DNA of 64,000 nt from Acidobacteriota bacterium (lineage in GTDB: Bacteria; Acidobacteriota; Terriglobia; 20CM-2-55-15). Every line of letters begins with the position of its first letter. The stretch's first letter is position 1. The DNA is taken from assembly GCA_022821145.1 (NCBI GenBank), contig JAJEEE010000070.1:1-64000 (forward strand), written 5' to 3'. A model generated the notes under the pieces. That model made no database searches and had not been told where the DNA came from. It worked only from the letters and a program-made list of their open reading frames with translations. A program made the position numbers and the translations under genes. This document shows positions 33,950-43,302 of this stretch, one piece after another.

Positions 33950-36337
33950 TCACTCCGCCGGCGCCGCCCCGGATTTCGTTCGCATCTGGAACGGGGCGCT
34001 GCGGACGATGCCCATCACGACCGAGGAGAACCGGTTCCCGTTCCCCTCGGCCTCCCGCGCGATCGAACGCACGACGGGCATGTCGAAGTACTCGACGCCG
34101 CGGCCCAGGGCGTAGGTCATCAGCTTCTCGGTGAACATCCGGACGAACTGCGGCGAGTACTTCATCAACGCCTCGCGCAACTCGACGGGGCCCTCGATCG
34201 GCGTGCCGTCCCACAACTCCACGGCCGGATCGATGGCGTTGCCCTCGTCGCCGCTCTCGTGCGTCCGGTACTGCGCGTCCGCGGTGAAGTTCTCCAACGC
34301 GAAACCGATCGGGTCCATGATCCGGTGGCACCCCGCGCACGGCGGGCTCGTCCGATGCAGCGTCATCTGTTCCCGGAGCGACAGCACCCGTCCGTCGCTC
34401 TCCGCGTCCGTGTCCTCCAGCGCCGGCACGTTGGGCGGCGGCTCGGGCGGCGGCGTGCCGAGTATGTTCTCCAGGACCCAGACGCCCCGCTTCACCGGCG
34501 ACGTCCGGTAGTTCTGGACCCAGGTCGTCGACAGGAAGCTGCCGTGGCCCAGGATGCCCCGGCGGTAGTCCATGTCGTCGCCCAGGGGCACGCGGCGAAA
34601 CTGCGATCCGTAGATGTTCGGGATCCCGTAGTGTCGGGCGAGCCGTTCGTTGAGGTGCGTGTAATCCGCCGTCAGCATGTCCACGATGCTGCGGTCCTCT
34701 CGCATGATGCTTTCGAAGAGCATCTCCGTTTCGCGCGCGAAGCTCTCGCGCAACTCGTCGTCCCAGTCGGGGAACACGGTCTGCGCCGGCGCCGTCGTCG
34801 CCAGGTTCCGGAGGTACAGCCACTGCTGGGCGAAGTTGTCGATCAGGCTGCGGGATTTCGGATCGTCGAGCATGCGCCGGACCTGTTGCTCCAGCACGCC
34901 GGGGTCGCTCAGACGTCCCTCGCTGGCCAAATCGACCAGCTCGTCGTCGGGAATCGTGCTCCACAGGAAGAACGACAGCCGAGACGCCAACTCCAGGTCC
35001 GTGATGCGGTAGGAATCGCCCGGCGCCACGTCGTCCGGCTCCACTTCGGCGCGCACCAGGAACTGCGGGCTCGCCAGCAGCCGCCTCAGCGCGAACTCGA
35101 CGCCGTCATCGAACGTGCCGTTGTTCCGGCCCTCGTTGTAGAACAGCATGAAGGCTTCCAGGTCGTCGGCCGTCGTGGGGCGCCGGAAAGCCTGCCGCGT
35201 CAACGTCGAGAGGATCTCCCGGGCGCAGGGTTCCTCCTCCGCGGCCGTGGACGGACGGCACGTGAATATCTTTCGCCGGCTCGCCGAGTCCTCCGGACGC
35301 GCGGCGTTGAAGGGACCCTCGATGCGGATGGCGCCGATCACCGGGTAGTTGCTCAGCTCGCGGACACGGCCGTTCTCCAGGGACTTGCGGTCGAAGTGCT
35401 GCGCCACGTCCAGGCTGGGACGGTAGTTGGTGGCGATGAACGTCCCGCCCACGAAGCGCGAACCGGCCCGGACCGGCAGCGTGACCTCGAGCTGGCCGTC
35501 CCCGGCCGAGTTCATGCCTCCGGCCGTTCCCATGCCCGTGTAGGTCCACGTATGGAGTCTCTCGCCGTCGATGCTGAGCTCGAAGGTCTCGTTCGGGATG
35601 TAGGTGCCGACGCCGAGGTTCCGGATCGTGAACCTGTATTCGCCGTCGGCGGGAAAGACGTGCTGGACGGCCATGCCGCCGCGCGTGCCGAAGGGCAGGC
35701 CGTCCAACTGTTGGTTCTGGGAGCTGTCGGTCCGCTTGATGTAGAGCGCGTCGGTGGGCGTCTCCCAGAAACCGACCGCCATGCGGGCGATCTTCGTGGC
35801 CGCGGTCACGTAGGTTTCCAGCAACGTGGGCGAGATCGTCAACGAGCCGGCGATGTTGTCGAAACCCCGGCTGGAGTCGTCCGGCGGCAGGAACTGCGCG
35901 GCGTCGATCTCCATGTCCAGCAGGTCGCGGACCGCGTTGGCGTACTCGGTCCGATTGAGGCGGTGGAGCACCTTGGTTCCGGGGTCCATGGGCGCGCCGC
36001 GATCGATCTCGGCTTCCAGCCAGTCCCGAAGCGCGTTGTACTGGGTTTCAGGCGGACGCCGGGAGCCGGGCGGGGGCATCATCCCGGCGCGCATCTTGCG
36101 GACGACCTTTTCCCACAACTCGGCGTCGCGGCCGACGGCCATCATGTCGAGGTTCTCCAACGACAGGTTCGCCGTTCGAATCTGGTCGCTGTGGCACCCG
36201 ACGCAGTATTGATCGACGACGGCGCCGTGCCCGTCCGCGACCGCCGCCGGGTCCGGCGCGTCTTGAGCATGGGCGCCGGAGGCGATGGTCAGCGCAACGG
36301 TCCCCACCAGAAGCACGGCGCATGAATGTCTTCTCAT
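33950..36337 (-). CDS. DUF1592-family exported cytochrome (PSD1/DUF1587/1595/1592/1588/1585)
   Basis: 795 residues from ATG 36337, which has GGAGAG upstream; an in-frame upstream start would add six residues. The signal peptide is followed by a haem-c site YCVGCHSDQ (PSD1 domain), the DUF1587-type RLNRTEYANAVRDLLDM, a carbohydrate-binding-like central domain (DUF1595), a DUF1592 region, and DUF1588 with a second haem-c site PPCAGCHRIMDPIGFALE. DUF1585 is at the end. This is the typical multi-domain partner of DUF1552. It probably oxidises or binds an unknown polymer in the periplasm. It diverges from the ankyrin gene across a 225-base gap. Confidence 0.9.
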   Translation of the reverse strand: MRRHSCAVLLVGTVALTIASGAHAQDAPDPAAVADGHGAVVDQYCVGCHSDQIRTANLSLENLDMMAVGRDAELWEKVVRKMRAGMMPPPGSRRPPETQYNALRDWLEAEIDRGAPMDPGTKVLHRLNRTEYANAVRDLLDMEIDAAQFLPPDDSSRGFDNIAGSLTISPTLLETYVTAATKIARMAVGFWETPTDALYIKRTDSSQNQQLDGLPFGTRGGMAVQHVFPADGEYRFTIRNLGVGTYIPNETFELSIDGERLHTWTYTGMGTAGGMNSAGDGQLEVTLPVRAGSRFVGGTFIATNYRPSLDVAQHFDRKSLENGRVRELSNYPVIGAIRIEGPFNAARPEDSASRRKIFTCRPSTAAEEEPCAREILSTLTRQAFRRPTTADDLEAFMLFYNEGRNNGTFDDGVEFALRRLLASPQFLVRAEVEPDDVAPGDSYRITDLELASRLSFFLWSTIPDDELVDLASEGRLSDPGVLEQQVRRMLDDPKSRSLIDNFAQQWLYLRNLATTAPAQTVFPDWDDELRESFARETEMLFESIMREDRSIVDMLTADYTHLNERLARHYGIPNIYGSQFRRVPLGDDMDYRRGILGHGSFLSTTWVQNYRTSPVKRGVWVLENILGTPPPEPPPNVPALEDTDAESDGRVLSLREQMTLHRTSPPCAGCHRIMDPIGFALENFTADAQYRTHESGDEGNAIDPAVELWDGTPIEGPVELREALMKYSPQFVRMFTEKLMTYALGRGVEYFDMPVVRSIAREAEGNGNRFSSVVMGIVRSAPFQMRTKSGAAPAE

Positions 36338-36562
36338 CGATGCTCTCCGTATCACCGCTGCAGGTGCAAAAGAATTTCCAGTTAGTATGTTGGGCTCGCA
36401 AGGGGCATTGCAAGCGCATTATTACAAGGAGTTTACTTCCGGCCGGCCGCTGCCGTTGCGTGTGGAATGGGTTGTCAGTCCGGCGCCCTGATGATACAAA
36501 AGGCGGATCGGATAGCAGTGCCGGGCGTGCGCGCCTGACGCGTCGACCCTCAGGAGGCAAGT

Positions 36563-38272
36563 ATGTCCGTCCGAGGCCTTTCGGCTTTCTGCCTGACCGT
36601 GGCGCTTTCGACCCATGGTTTCGGCTTTCAGGCCGCCGATGTCGCCAACGCCGCGATGAGCGCGGATTGGGAGGCGGTGCGCGCCCTGATCGAGGGGAAC
36701 GCGGACGTCGACACGCCCCAGATCGACGGCTCCACGGCGCTTCACTGGGCGGTTCAGTGGGATGACGTCGACACCGTGGAGTTGCTCATCGGCGCCGGCG
36801 CCGACGTGGCGGCCGCGAACCGGACGGGCACGACGCCGATGCGCCTGGCCGCGATCAACGGGAACGCGACGATCGTCGAACGGCTGCTCACGGCCGGCGT
36901 CGACGCCGACGCGCCGTTGACCGAGTACGGCGATTCGGCGCTGATGATGGCGGCTCGCACCGGTGACCCGGCCGCTGTGCGCGTCCTGCTCGCCAACGGC
37001 GCCGACGTCAACCTGCGCGAGACCTGGGGCGGGACCACGGCCCTCACGTGGGCGATTACCGAGCAACACCCTGCGATCGTCGACATGCTGGTCGACGCCG
37101 GCGCCGACGTCGACGTCCGTTCCAAGGTGGTCGACGTCGCCAACAGCCGCGGCGTGGAAGGCACGGTCCCCGAGGACGCCGAACCGGACGCCGAACCGGT
37201 TGGTTACGCCAATGGCGGGTTCACCCCGTTGGCGTTCGCGGCGCGCGAGGGTCAGTTGGACGCGGCCCGCCGGCTGCTGGAGGCCGGCGCCGACCTCGAA
37301 GCGTGGGCGGCGGACGGGAAGACTCCGTTGTCGCTGGCCATCTACAACGGCCACTTCGAGTTGGCGTCGTTCCTGCTCGCCGGCGGCGCCGAGGTCAACA
37401 CGGCCGACGCCGAGGGTTTCACGCCGCTCTTCTGGGCCGTGGACCGGCGCAACATGGAGTGGAGTCCCGGTTTTCCGTGGGTGGAGACCACCGATCCGTT
37501 CCCGCTGATCCGGGAGATGCTCGAGGCCGGCGCGGACCCCAACGCCTTCATCGACAACACGCCGCGGTCGCGGCGCAACTTCGGCGGCTCGCCGCGGACG
37601 CGGTTCGCGACCGCGTTGATGCGGGCCGCGTACTCGGGCGACCCGGAGCTGGTCCAGTTGCTGCTGGACTATGGCGCGGACCCGTTCACGCGCAACACCG
37701 ACAACGAGGATGCGCTGCTGGCCGCCTCCGGATACGCGTGGATCGACGGGTACAGCACGGGCCGGACCACCGAGGAGCGGCTCGCGACGATCCGGCTGCT
37801 GGTCGAGCTGGGCATGGACGTGAACTGGGCCTGCGACCACGGGATCACGCCGTTGATGATGGCGGCCAACTTCGGCGAGGTGACGCTGATCCAGTACCTG
37901 GTGGACCAGGGCGCCGACCTGTCGGCGCACGACCTGGGCAAGAAGAACGACGGGGCGTTCGGCGGGAGCATCGAGCCGCTGATGCCCATCGACTACGCCA
38001 TCGGCGTCGGCAGCTTCCGGCCGAACAACGCGGTCCTGCACATGGAAGAGGCCACGGCGCTGATGACCCGGATGATGCAGGAGCGGGGCATCGTCCACAC
38101 CACCTCGGAATGCACGCTGCGCGCGTTCTCCTGCGGCAGCGTGGACCCGCAGGGCTCGACGCCCGCCGAGATCGCCATCACGCGATCGATCCAGGTGGGC
38201 AACCAGGTCGATGGCATCACCGGAGGGCTCGAGGTGGTCCCCGGGGAGGACGCGGCGCCGGAGCCCGAGTAA
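36563..38272 (+). CDS. Exported ankyrin-repeat protein
   Basis: 569 residues with a signal peptide (GLSAFCLTVALSTHGFGF). About nine ankyrin repeats fill most of the chain, for example GSTALHWAVQWDDVDTVELL, GTTPMRLAAINGNATIVERL and GFTPLAFAAREGQLDAARRL. The C-terminal part with Cys residues (TTSECTLRAFSCGSVDPQG) is not a repeat. Ankyrin proteins of this sort are regularly found next to DUF1592/DUF1552 sets and may bind partners in the periplasm. ATG has AGGAGGC nearby. It diverges from DUF1592 and lies 18 bases before DUF5916. Confidence 0.85.
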   Translation: MSVRGLSAFCLTVALSTHGFGFQAADVANAAMSADWEAVRALIEGNADVDTPQIDGSTALHWAVQWDDVDTVELLIGAGADVAAANRTGTTPMRLAAINGNATIVERLLTAGVDADAPLTEYGDSALMMAARTGDPAAVRVLLANGADVNLRETWGGTTALTWAITEQHPAIVDMLVDAGADVDVRSKVVDVANSRGVEGTVPEDAEPDAEPVGYANGGFTPLAFAAREGQLDAARRLLEAGADLEAWAADGKTPLSLAIYNGHFELASFLLAGGAEVNTADAEGFTPLFWAVDRRNMEWSPGFPWVETTDPFPLIREMLEAGADPNAFIDNTPRSRRNFGGSPRTRFATALMRAAYSGDPELVQLLLDYGADPFTRNTDNEDALLAASGYAWIDGYSTGRTTEERLATIRLLVELGMDVNWACDHGITPLMMAANFGEVTLIQYLVDQGADLSAHDLGKKNDGAFGGSIEPLMPIDYAIGVGSFRPNNAVLHMEEATALMTRMMQERGIVHTTSECTLRAFSCGSVDPQGSTPAEIAITRSIQVGNQVDGITGGLEVVPGEDAAPEPE

Positions 38273-38290
38273 CGCGCCGCGCCGGCGCCC

Positions 38291-40516
38291 ATGACGCAGA
38301 GGTTGACCGCGCGGGGGCGGTCCCTGCCCGCCGCCTTGCTCCTGGCCGCCGCCCCGCTCGCGGCGGCCGTTCCCGCTCCCCAGGGCGCCCGAACCGCGCC
38401 GGTCACTGTCATCACCACGCCCATTCAGGTCGACGGCCGGCTCGACGAGGAAGCATGGCGCCGGGCGCCGACCATCGGCGAGCTCGTCCAGAGAGAACCC
38501 GCCACCGGGGAACGGCCGACCGAGAGGACGGACGTTCGGCTGCTCCGGGACTCCGAGTACCTGTACATCGGAGTCTTGTGCCACGACCGGGAGCCGGACG
38601 GCATCGTCGCGAACCAGATGGCCCGCGACGCCGGCCTGGGCTCGGAGGACCGCATCGAGATCGTTCTCGACACGTACCGGGATCAACAGAACGCCTTCTA
38701 CTTCGCGACGAACCCGTCGGGCGCGCTGGTGGACGGCCTGTTGTTCGCCAACGGCCAATCCAACATGAACTGGGACACGATCTGGGAGGTCCGGACGCAG
38801 CGGACCGACCAGGGCTGGTCCGCCGAGTTCGCGATCCCGTTCAAGAGTCTCAGCTTTCCCGCGGCCCGGTCCGCCTGGGGATTCAACATCGCCCGCGTGA
38901 TCCAGCGCAAGGTGGAGGAGGCCCGCTGGTCGGGCGCGCGCCTGGAAACGCGGTTCGCCCAGGTGTCGGAGGCGGGCGAGATCACCAATCTCGGCGGCAT
39001 CACCCAGGGCGTCGGCGTCGACGTCCGGCCGTTCCTCGCCGGCCGGTGGCTCCATGTGCGCGAACGTTCCGACGGGACCGTGACGGGCCGGCCGGGCCTG
39101 GACCTGTTCTACAACCCGACGCCCAACCTGAAGATCTCGGCCACGGCCAACACCGACTTCGGCGAGACCGAGGTCGACGCGCGCCAGATCAACCTGTCGC
39201 GGTTCTCCCTGTTCTTTCCCGAGAAGCGCGCGTTCTTCCTCGAAGACGCCGGCGTGTTCGCGTTCTCCAATACGGCCGTCAGCGCCCCCGCGTTCCTGGC
39301 GCCGACGCGCTTCGAGGTCATCCCGTTCTTCAGCCGCAGGATCGGTCTGCTCGAAGGCCGGGAAGTGCCCGTCGACGTCGGCTTGAAGCTGACGGGGAAG
39401 ATCGGCGGCACGGATTTCGGTTTTCTGAACGTACGCACGGGGGCCGCCCCGCGGGTCGACGAGAAGGATCTCCTGGTCGCGCGCGTCAAGCACAACCTGT
39501 TCGAGCAGTCCTACGTCGGCGCCATCGTCACGAGCGGCAATCCGGCCGAGCCCGGGTCGAGCCGGACCGTCGGCGGGGACCTGCGTCTGGCGACCTCGCG
39601 GTTCCTGGACGGCGCGAAGAACCTGGTGTTCAACGCCTACGCGCTCAAGAGCCGGAACGCGGGCGTTTCCGGCAAGGATGCGTCCTACGGCGTTTCGGTC
39701 GAATACCCGAACGACCTCGTCGAACTGGAGTTCGTCTGGCGCGAGGTGCAGGAAGACTTCCGCCCGGCGCTGGGATTCGTGGGCCGCCGGAACCTGCGCC
39801 TGCTGCGGGTCGGCGGCCGGTACAACCCGCGTCCCGAGCGCTTTCTCGACCTCCAGCAGATGTTCATGGGCGTGTTCTACAACCGGTTCACGCGTCTGGA
39901 CACCGGAGAGGTCGAGAGCTGGAACCTGCACATCCCTGCGCCCATAGACTGGCACTTCCGGTCTGGCGACGCGATTCACGCCGTCATGTGGCCGACGATC
40001 CACTACGAGCGCCTCGTCCAGCCCTTCCGGATCGCTCCCGGCGTCACGCTGCCCCCCGGGGAATACCGGTTCACGCGCTGGCGCAACCGGGTGGCGACGG
40101 CCGCGCGACGCCGGCTCCAGGTGTCGTTGGGGTGGACGCTGGGCGCGTACTGGTCCGGCCGCGCCGACGAGGTCGGCGCCAACGTCACCTACCGGGTTCC
40201 GCCGTGGTTCTCCGTCAGCTTCGACGCCAACCAGACGTTCGCCAGGCTGACGGAAGGGAACTTCGTCGCGCGAATCCTGACCTGGCGGGTGAACTACACG
40301 GCCTCGCCGTTCCTGTCGTTCTCCAACCTGGTCCAGTACGACAACCGTTCGCGAAACCTGGGGTGGCAGAGCCGCGTGCGTTGGATCGTTCGGCCGGGAG
40401 ACGACTTCTTCTTCGTTTTCAGCCAGGGGTGGATTCAGGATCCCGAGGCCGGGCGCCGGTTCGTCGCCGAAGAGCGGAAGTTGTCGGCCAAGCTGCAGTA
40501 CACGCTGCGATTCTGA
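38291..40516 (+). CDS. DUF5916 protein with DOMON/CBM9-like domain and C-terminal barrel
   Basis: 741 residues with a signal peptide. The N-terminal domain (residues about 40-210) is a carbohydrate-binding/DOMON-type fold (IQVDGRLDEEAWRRAP, DSEYLYIGVLC). The DUF5916 region (about 210-741) has alternating amphipathic strands and ends in LQYTLRF, the Phe-ending signal of outer-membrane beta barrels. It is predicted to be an outer-membrane barrel protein. It is 18 bases after the ankyrin gene and convergent with a TonB receptor, with both stops in one inverted repeat. Function unknown; members are common in Acidobacteriota and Bacteroidota. Confidence 0.85.
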   Translation: MTQRLTARGRSLPAALLLAAAPLAAAVPAPQGARTAPVTVITTPIQVDGRLDEEAWRRAPTIGELVQREPATGERPTERTDVRLLRDSEYLYIGVLCHDREPDGIVANQMARDAGLGSEDRIEIVLDTYRDQQNAFYFATNPSGALVDGLLFANGQSNMNWDTIWEVRTQRTDQGWSAEFAIPFKSLSFPAARSAWGFNIARVIQRKVEEARWSGARLETRFAQVSEAGEITNLGGITQGVGVDVRPFLAGRWLHVRERSDGTVTGRPGLDLFYNPTPNLKISATANTDFGETEVDARQINLSRFSLFFPEKRAFFLEDAGVFAFSNTAVSAPAFLAPTRFEVIPFFSRRIGLLEGREVPVDVGLKLTGKIGGTDFGFLNVRTGAAPRVDEKDLLVARVKHNLFEQSYVGAIVTSGNPAEPGSSRTVGGDLRLATSRFLDGAKNLVFNAYALKSRNAGVSGKDASYGVSVEYPNDLVELEFVWREVQEDFRPALGFVGRRNLRLLRVGGRYNPRPERFLDLQQMFMGVFYNRFTRLDTGEVESWNLHIPAPIDWHFRSGDAIHAVMWPTIHYERLVQPFRIAPGVTLPPGEYRFTRWRNRVATAARRRLQVSLGWTLGAYWSGRADEVGANVTYRVPPWFSVSFDANQTFARLTEGNFVARILTWRVNYTASPFLSFSNLVQYDNRSRNLGWQSRVRWIVRPGDDFFFVFSQGWIQDPEAGRRFVAEERKLSAKLQYTLRF

Positions 40517-40552
40517 ACTCCGGGACCTGGCGCACGAAGTCCCCGTTCAGAA
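40511..40552. terminator. Inverted repeat at the convergent gene ends
   Basis: Outer arms TTCTGAAC (40511-40518) and GTTCAGAA (40545-40552), inner arms GGGAC (40522-40526) and GTCCC (40539-40543). Both stop codons lie in the outer arms. It could act as a bidirectional terminator, though without a T-run, or reflect that both proteins end in Phe-stop. Confidence 0.4.
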
Positions 40553-43111
40553 CTGGAACCGGAGGCCCGCCTCGATTTCCCTGGGCGCATTCGCGCTGGT
40601 GATCTTTCCGAAGTTGGGCGACGTCATGACACCGGACGGTGCGTTGTAGTTGGGCCGGTTGAAGGCGTTGGTCATGTTGGCGAACAGGTTCACGTTGGGT
40701 TGCGCGCCGCCCGGCGACGCATCGCCCAAGAAGAAGGCCTTGGAGATGTTGAAGTCGAACCGCAGCATCCCCGGGCCGAACTCGCTGTTCCGCTCCACGC
40801 CCGGAGGCCGGTCGTTCGCCTCGCCATCCATGTTGTCGTCCATGCCGGTCGTGATCCCGTAGCGCCGCTTGCCGTTCGCCGCCATGACGCCCGTGAAGAA
40901 GACCCCCAGCGGGAGCTGCGCGTTCAGCGTCATCCCGTACTGGTGCGTGGGGAACGTCAGGTGCGCCCAGTCCACGCGGAGGTTGTAGTTGTCGGTCGGC
41001 AGCACCCGGGGTCCGTAACCGAAGTTCTCGCCGCCGCCCCCGCCGCCCGCGGCCCCGGCGAAACCCGTGCCGTCCCCGCTCTCGACGGCGCGGGCCCGGA
41101 GCAGGATGTTGGTCGGGACCGCGTCGGCCTGGACGTACGTCCAGGCGTAGTCGGCGGTCACGTTGAAGATGCTGAACCGCTGGCGGAAGTTGAGCTGGAA
41201 CGTGTGCCGGGTCTCCAGGCCCGTCGACTCCAGGTTGATGATGTTGCCCTGGTCGGGAATCGGGCGCACGCAGGTCGCCGCGCTCTGCCCCGGGCGGCAC
41301 GACGCGGGGACGGGCAAGGTGATGTCGAGCGGGGCGTTGAGGTTTCGGAAGCGCAATCGGTGGATCACGCGGTTGCGGTCGTATTGCGCCCGCACGAAGA
41401 CGTTGTTGCTGAACGACCGCTCGATGGACGCCATGACGATGAAGCTGTAGGGCGCGGCCAAATCCGGGTCCAGGAGCCGTCGCGACGGGCGGAGCTCGGT
41501 CACCGCGCCGCCCGTTGCGAACGGGTCGGGATAGGACGGTTCCCGGATGAATATCTCGTGCTGGCGGCGTCCGTCCAGCCGCTCCTGCGCCTCGACGAGC
41601 GCCAACGGTATCCGTTCGTGAAAGATCCCGGCGCCGGCGCGAACCACGCTGGACTGGTCGACGGCCCAGGCGACGCCGAGCCGCGGCGCCAGGTTGTTCC
41701 GGTCGTCGATATTGGTCTGGAACTCGTAGCGCGCGCCCGCCAGCAGCGTCAGTTGCGGCGTGAGCCGCCAGTCGTTCTGGAAGAACCCGGCGACTTCCCA
41801 CTGGTCGGTCTGGATCAGCGGATCCCCGCGGGTGACCCGGTAGGTCAGCGGCAGCCCGGCCTGGAACGCCTCCAGGCTCGAGAACTGGAACGTGCCCAGG
41901 TAGTTGTCCTCGAAGAACGATCGCCGCGTCCGGTAGGCGCCCTCGACGCCGGTCCGGATGGTCACCCGGGAGCCCAACCGCGTGTACAGGTTGCTGAAGC
42001 CGTAGTCCCTGCTCGTGCTGTCGGCCCGGTTCTGCGCGCCGCCGCCCGAGAACGCGTCGATCACGTTGATCCGCACCGACTCGGTCGACGGCTCGGTCTC
42101 GTCGCGGTTGCCGACGAAATCGAACCGGGTCTCGTAGATGCTCTGCGGCGACAGGGTGGAGAACTGCGTCACCGAGAGCTCCCGCATCCGTCCGGTGGAG
42201 TTCGACGCGCGTTCCGGCAGGCGGAACCCGCCGATGCCCTGGTTCTCGCGCCTCTGGGTCGTGTAGCCCAGGTCCACCGACAACGCGTGCCGGTCCGACG
42301 CCTGGAAGGTGTTGCCGACCCGCACCCAGTGGTCGATGGTGGGGCGCGTCACGCCGAGCGCGAACTCGCCGTCGGGGAGCGTCGCGCGGACCGCGTCCAC
42401 GTTCTCGGCGCGGATGTGCCCGTACTCGAAGTCCGTCGTCAACCGCCCCGGTATCACGGGTCCGCTCAGGTTGAATGTCCCGCGGCGCTCCTGGTAGGGC
42501 GGCTTGTTGCGCGCGAATCGCCGGCCGGCGTTCAGCGACTCGTCCTTCATCAGGAACTCGGCCCGGCCGTGAAACTCCCCGGCGCCGCCGCGCTGGATGA
42601 CCTCGGCCGTCTGGCGGTCGCTGCCCCTTCGCCCGCGGTAGGAGTCGTCCTCGGCCGTGAACACGTTGTTGTTGATCCGCACGTACTGCGTCTGGCTCGG
42701 CGCCGACGCCGCCCCGGATCCGGCCTCGCCCAGCACGGTGGAGGCCCCGCTTGCCCGGTAGGCGTTCCACGCCTCGGATTGCTCCGGCGTCAGGAAGTCC
42801 TCGATGCGGAGCAGGAACTCGCCCTGCATCCACTCGATGGCGGAGCGCAACCGGTCGGCCTGCTGGCCCTCGGTCGGCCCCGCCGTGAAATCCAGCAGGC
42901 CCCCGAACAACTCCTCCGAGGCCAGGCGGCGATCCTCCATCATCAGGACGATCCCGTCGTCCTGCTCGCCGGAGAACGGCAGCCCGGCCTCGGCCAGGAC
43001 GCCGGCGACTTCGTCCCGGAGCCGTTCCATCGGGTTCTCGGTGGTCAGGGAATCCTGCGCCCGTGCGGCGGGGACCGCCAGGAGCAGAACGAGCGCCAGG
43101 GTTTTCAACAC
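40547..43111 (-). CDS. TonB-dependent receptor with unusual N-terminus
   Basis: 854 residues with signal peptide LKTLALVLLLAVPAARA. The barrel part (from about 150) is a standard TonB-dependent receptor: RINNNVFTAEDDSYRGRRG, then GGAGEFHGRAEFLMKDESLN from the end of the plug, and it ends IEAGLRFQF. The first half of the plug, a TonB box and a carboxypeptidase-regulatory domain are not seen. Instead residues about 25-130 are helical and charged (LRDEVAGVLAEAGLPFSG, FLTPEQSEAWNAYRASG), more like a CpxP/Spy-type periplasmic segment. It may be an adapted receptor or a fusion. Ligand unknown. Confidence 0.8.
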   Translation of the reverse strand: MLKTLALVLLLAVPAARAQDSLTTENPMERLRDEVAGVLAEAGLPFSGEQDDGIVLMMEDRRLASEELFGGLLDFTAGPTEGQQADRLRSAIEWMQGEFLLRIEDFLTPEQSEAWNAYRASGASTVLGEAGSGAASAPSQTQYVRINNNVFTAEDDSYRGRRGSDRQTAEVIQRGGAGEFHGRAEFLMKDESLNAGRRFARNKPPYQERRGTFNLSGPVIPGRLTTDFEYGHIRAENVDAVRATLPDGEFALGVTRPTIDHWVRVGNTFQASDRHALSVDLGYTTQRRENQGIGGFRLPERASNSTGRMRELSVTQFSTLSPQSIYETRFDFVGNRDETEPSTESVRINVIDAFSGGGAQNRADSTSRDYGFSNLYTRLGSRVTIRTGVEGAYRTRRSFFEDNYLGTFQFSSLEAFQAGLPLTYRVTRGDPLIQTDQWEVAGFFQNDWRLTPQLTLLAGARYEFQTNIDDRNNLAPRLGVAWAVDQSSVVRAGAGIFHERIPLALVEAQERLDGRRQHEIFIREPSYPDPFATGGAVTELRPSRRLLDPDLAAPYSFIVMASIERSFSNNVFVRAQYDRNRVIHRLRFRNLNAPLDITLPVPASCRPGQSAATCVRPIPDQGNIINLESTGLETRHTFQLNFRQRFSIFNVTADYAWTYVQADAVPTNILLRARAVESGDGTGFAGAAGGGGGGENFGYGPRVLPTDNYNLRVDWAHLTFPTHQYGMTLNAQLPLGVFFTGVMAANGKRRYGITTGMDDNMDGEANDRPPGVERNSEFGPGMLRFDFNISKAFFLGDASPGGAQPNVNLFANMTNAFNRPNYNAPSGVMTSPNFGKITSANAPREIEAGLRFQF

Positions 43112-43133
43112 GTTGTCCTCGATGCGCGCGCGG

Positions 43134-43253
43134 CTAGTTGCTTGGCGGCGCCGTGCCGAAGAACGGCTGGCCGAAGTCGTCGGTCAGATCCAGTAGGTAC
43201 TTGTTGTTCTCCTGGCGGATGTATTCCTGCAACTCGCCGCCCGGACGACTCGA
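43134..43253 (-). pseudogene. Possible gene remnant (C-terminal fragment)
   Basis: On the minus strand an open frame of 39 codons, between in-frame stops at 43254-43256 and 43134-43136, reads SSRPGGELQEYIRQENNKY followed by LLDLTDDFGQPFFGTAPPSN. Its amino-acid use is protein-like, but no start codon with a ribosome site is present. It lies upstream of the atypical TonB receptor and may be the end of a lost or frameshifted gene. I do not recognise the source. Confidence 0.35.
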
Positions 43254-43302
43254 CTACGTTACCACCGATCGCGGCCGTACGCGTTTCTTCCGATGGCGGC
43301 GT

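Noticed and set aside
36422-40003. Very long minus-strand open frame opposite the ankyrin and DUF5916 genes
   Set aside because: It is a GC-rich shadow with Arg/Gly/Pro-rich translation, while the plus-strand frames have clear domains and signal peptides.
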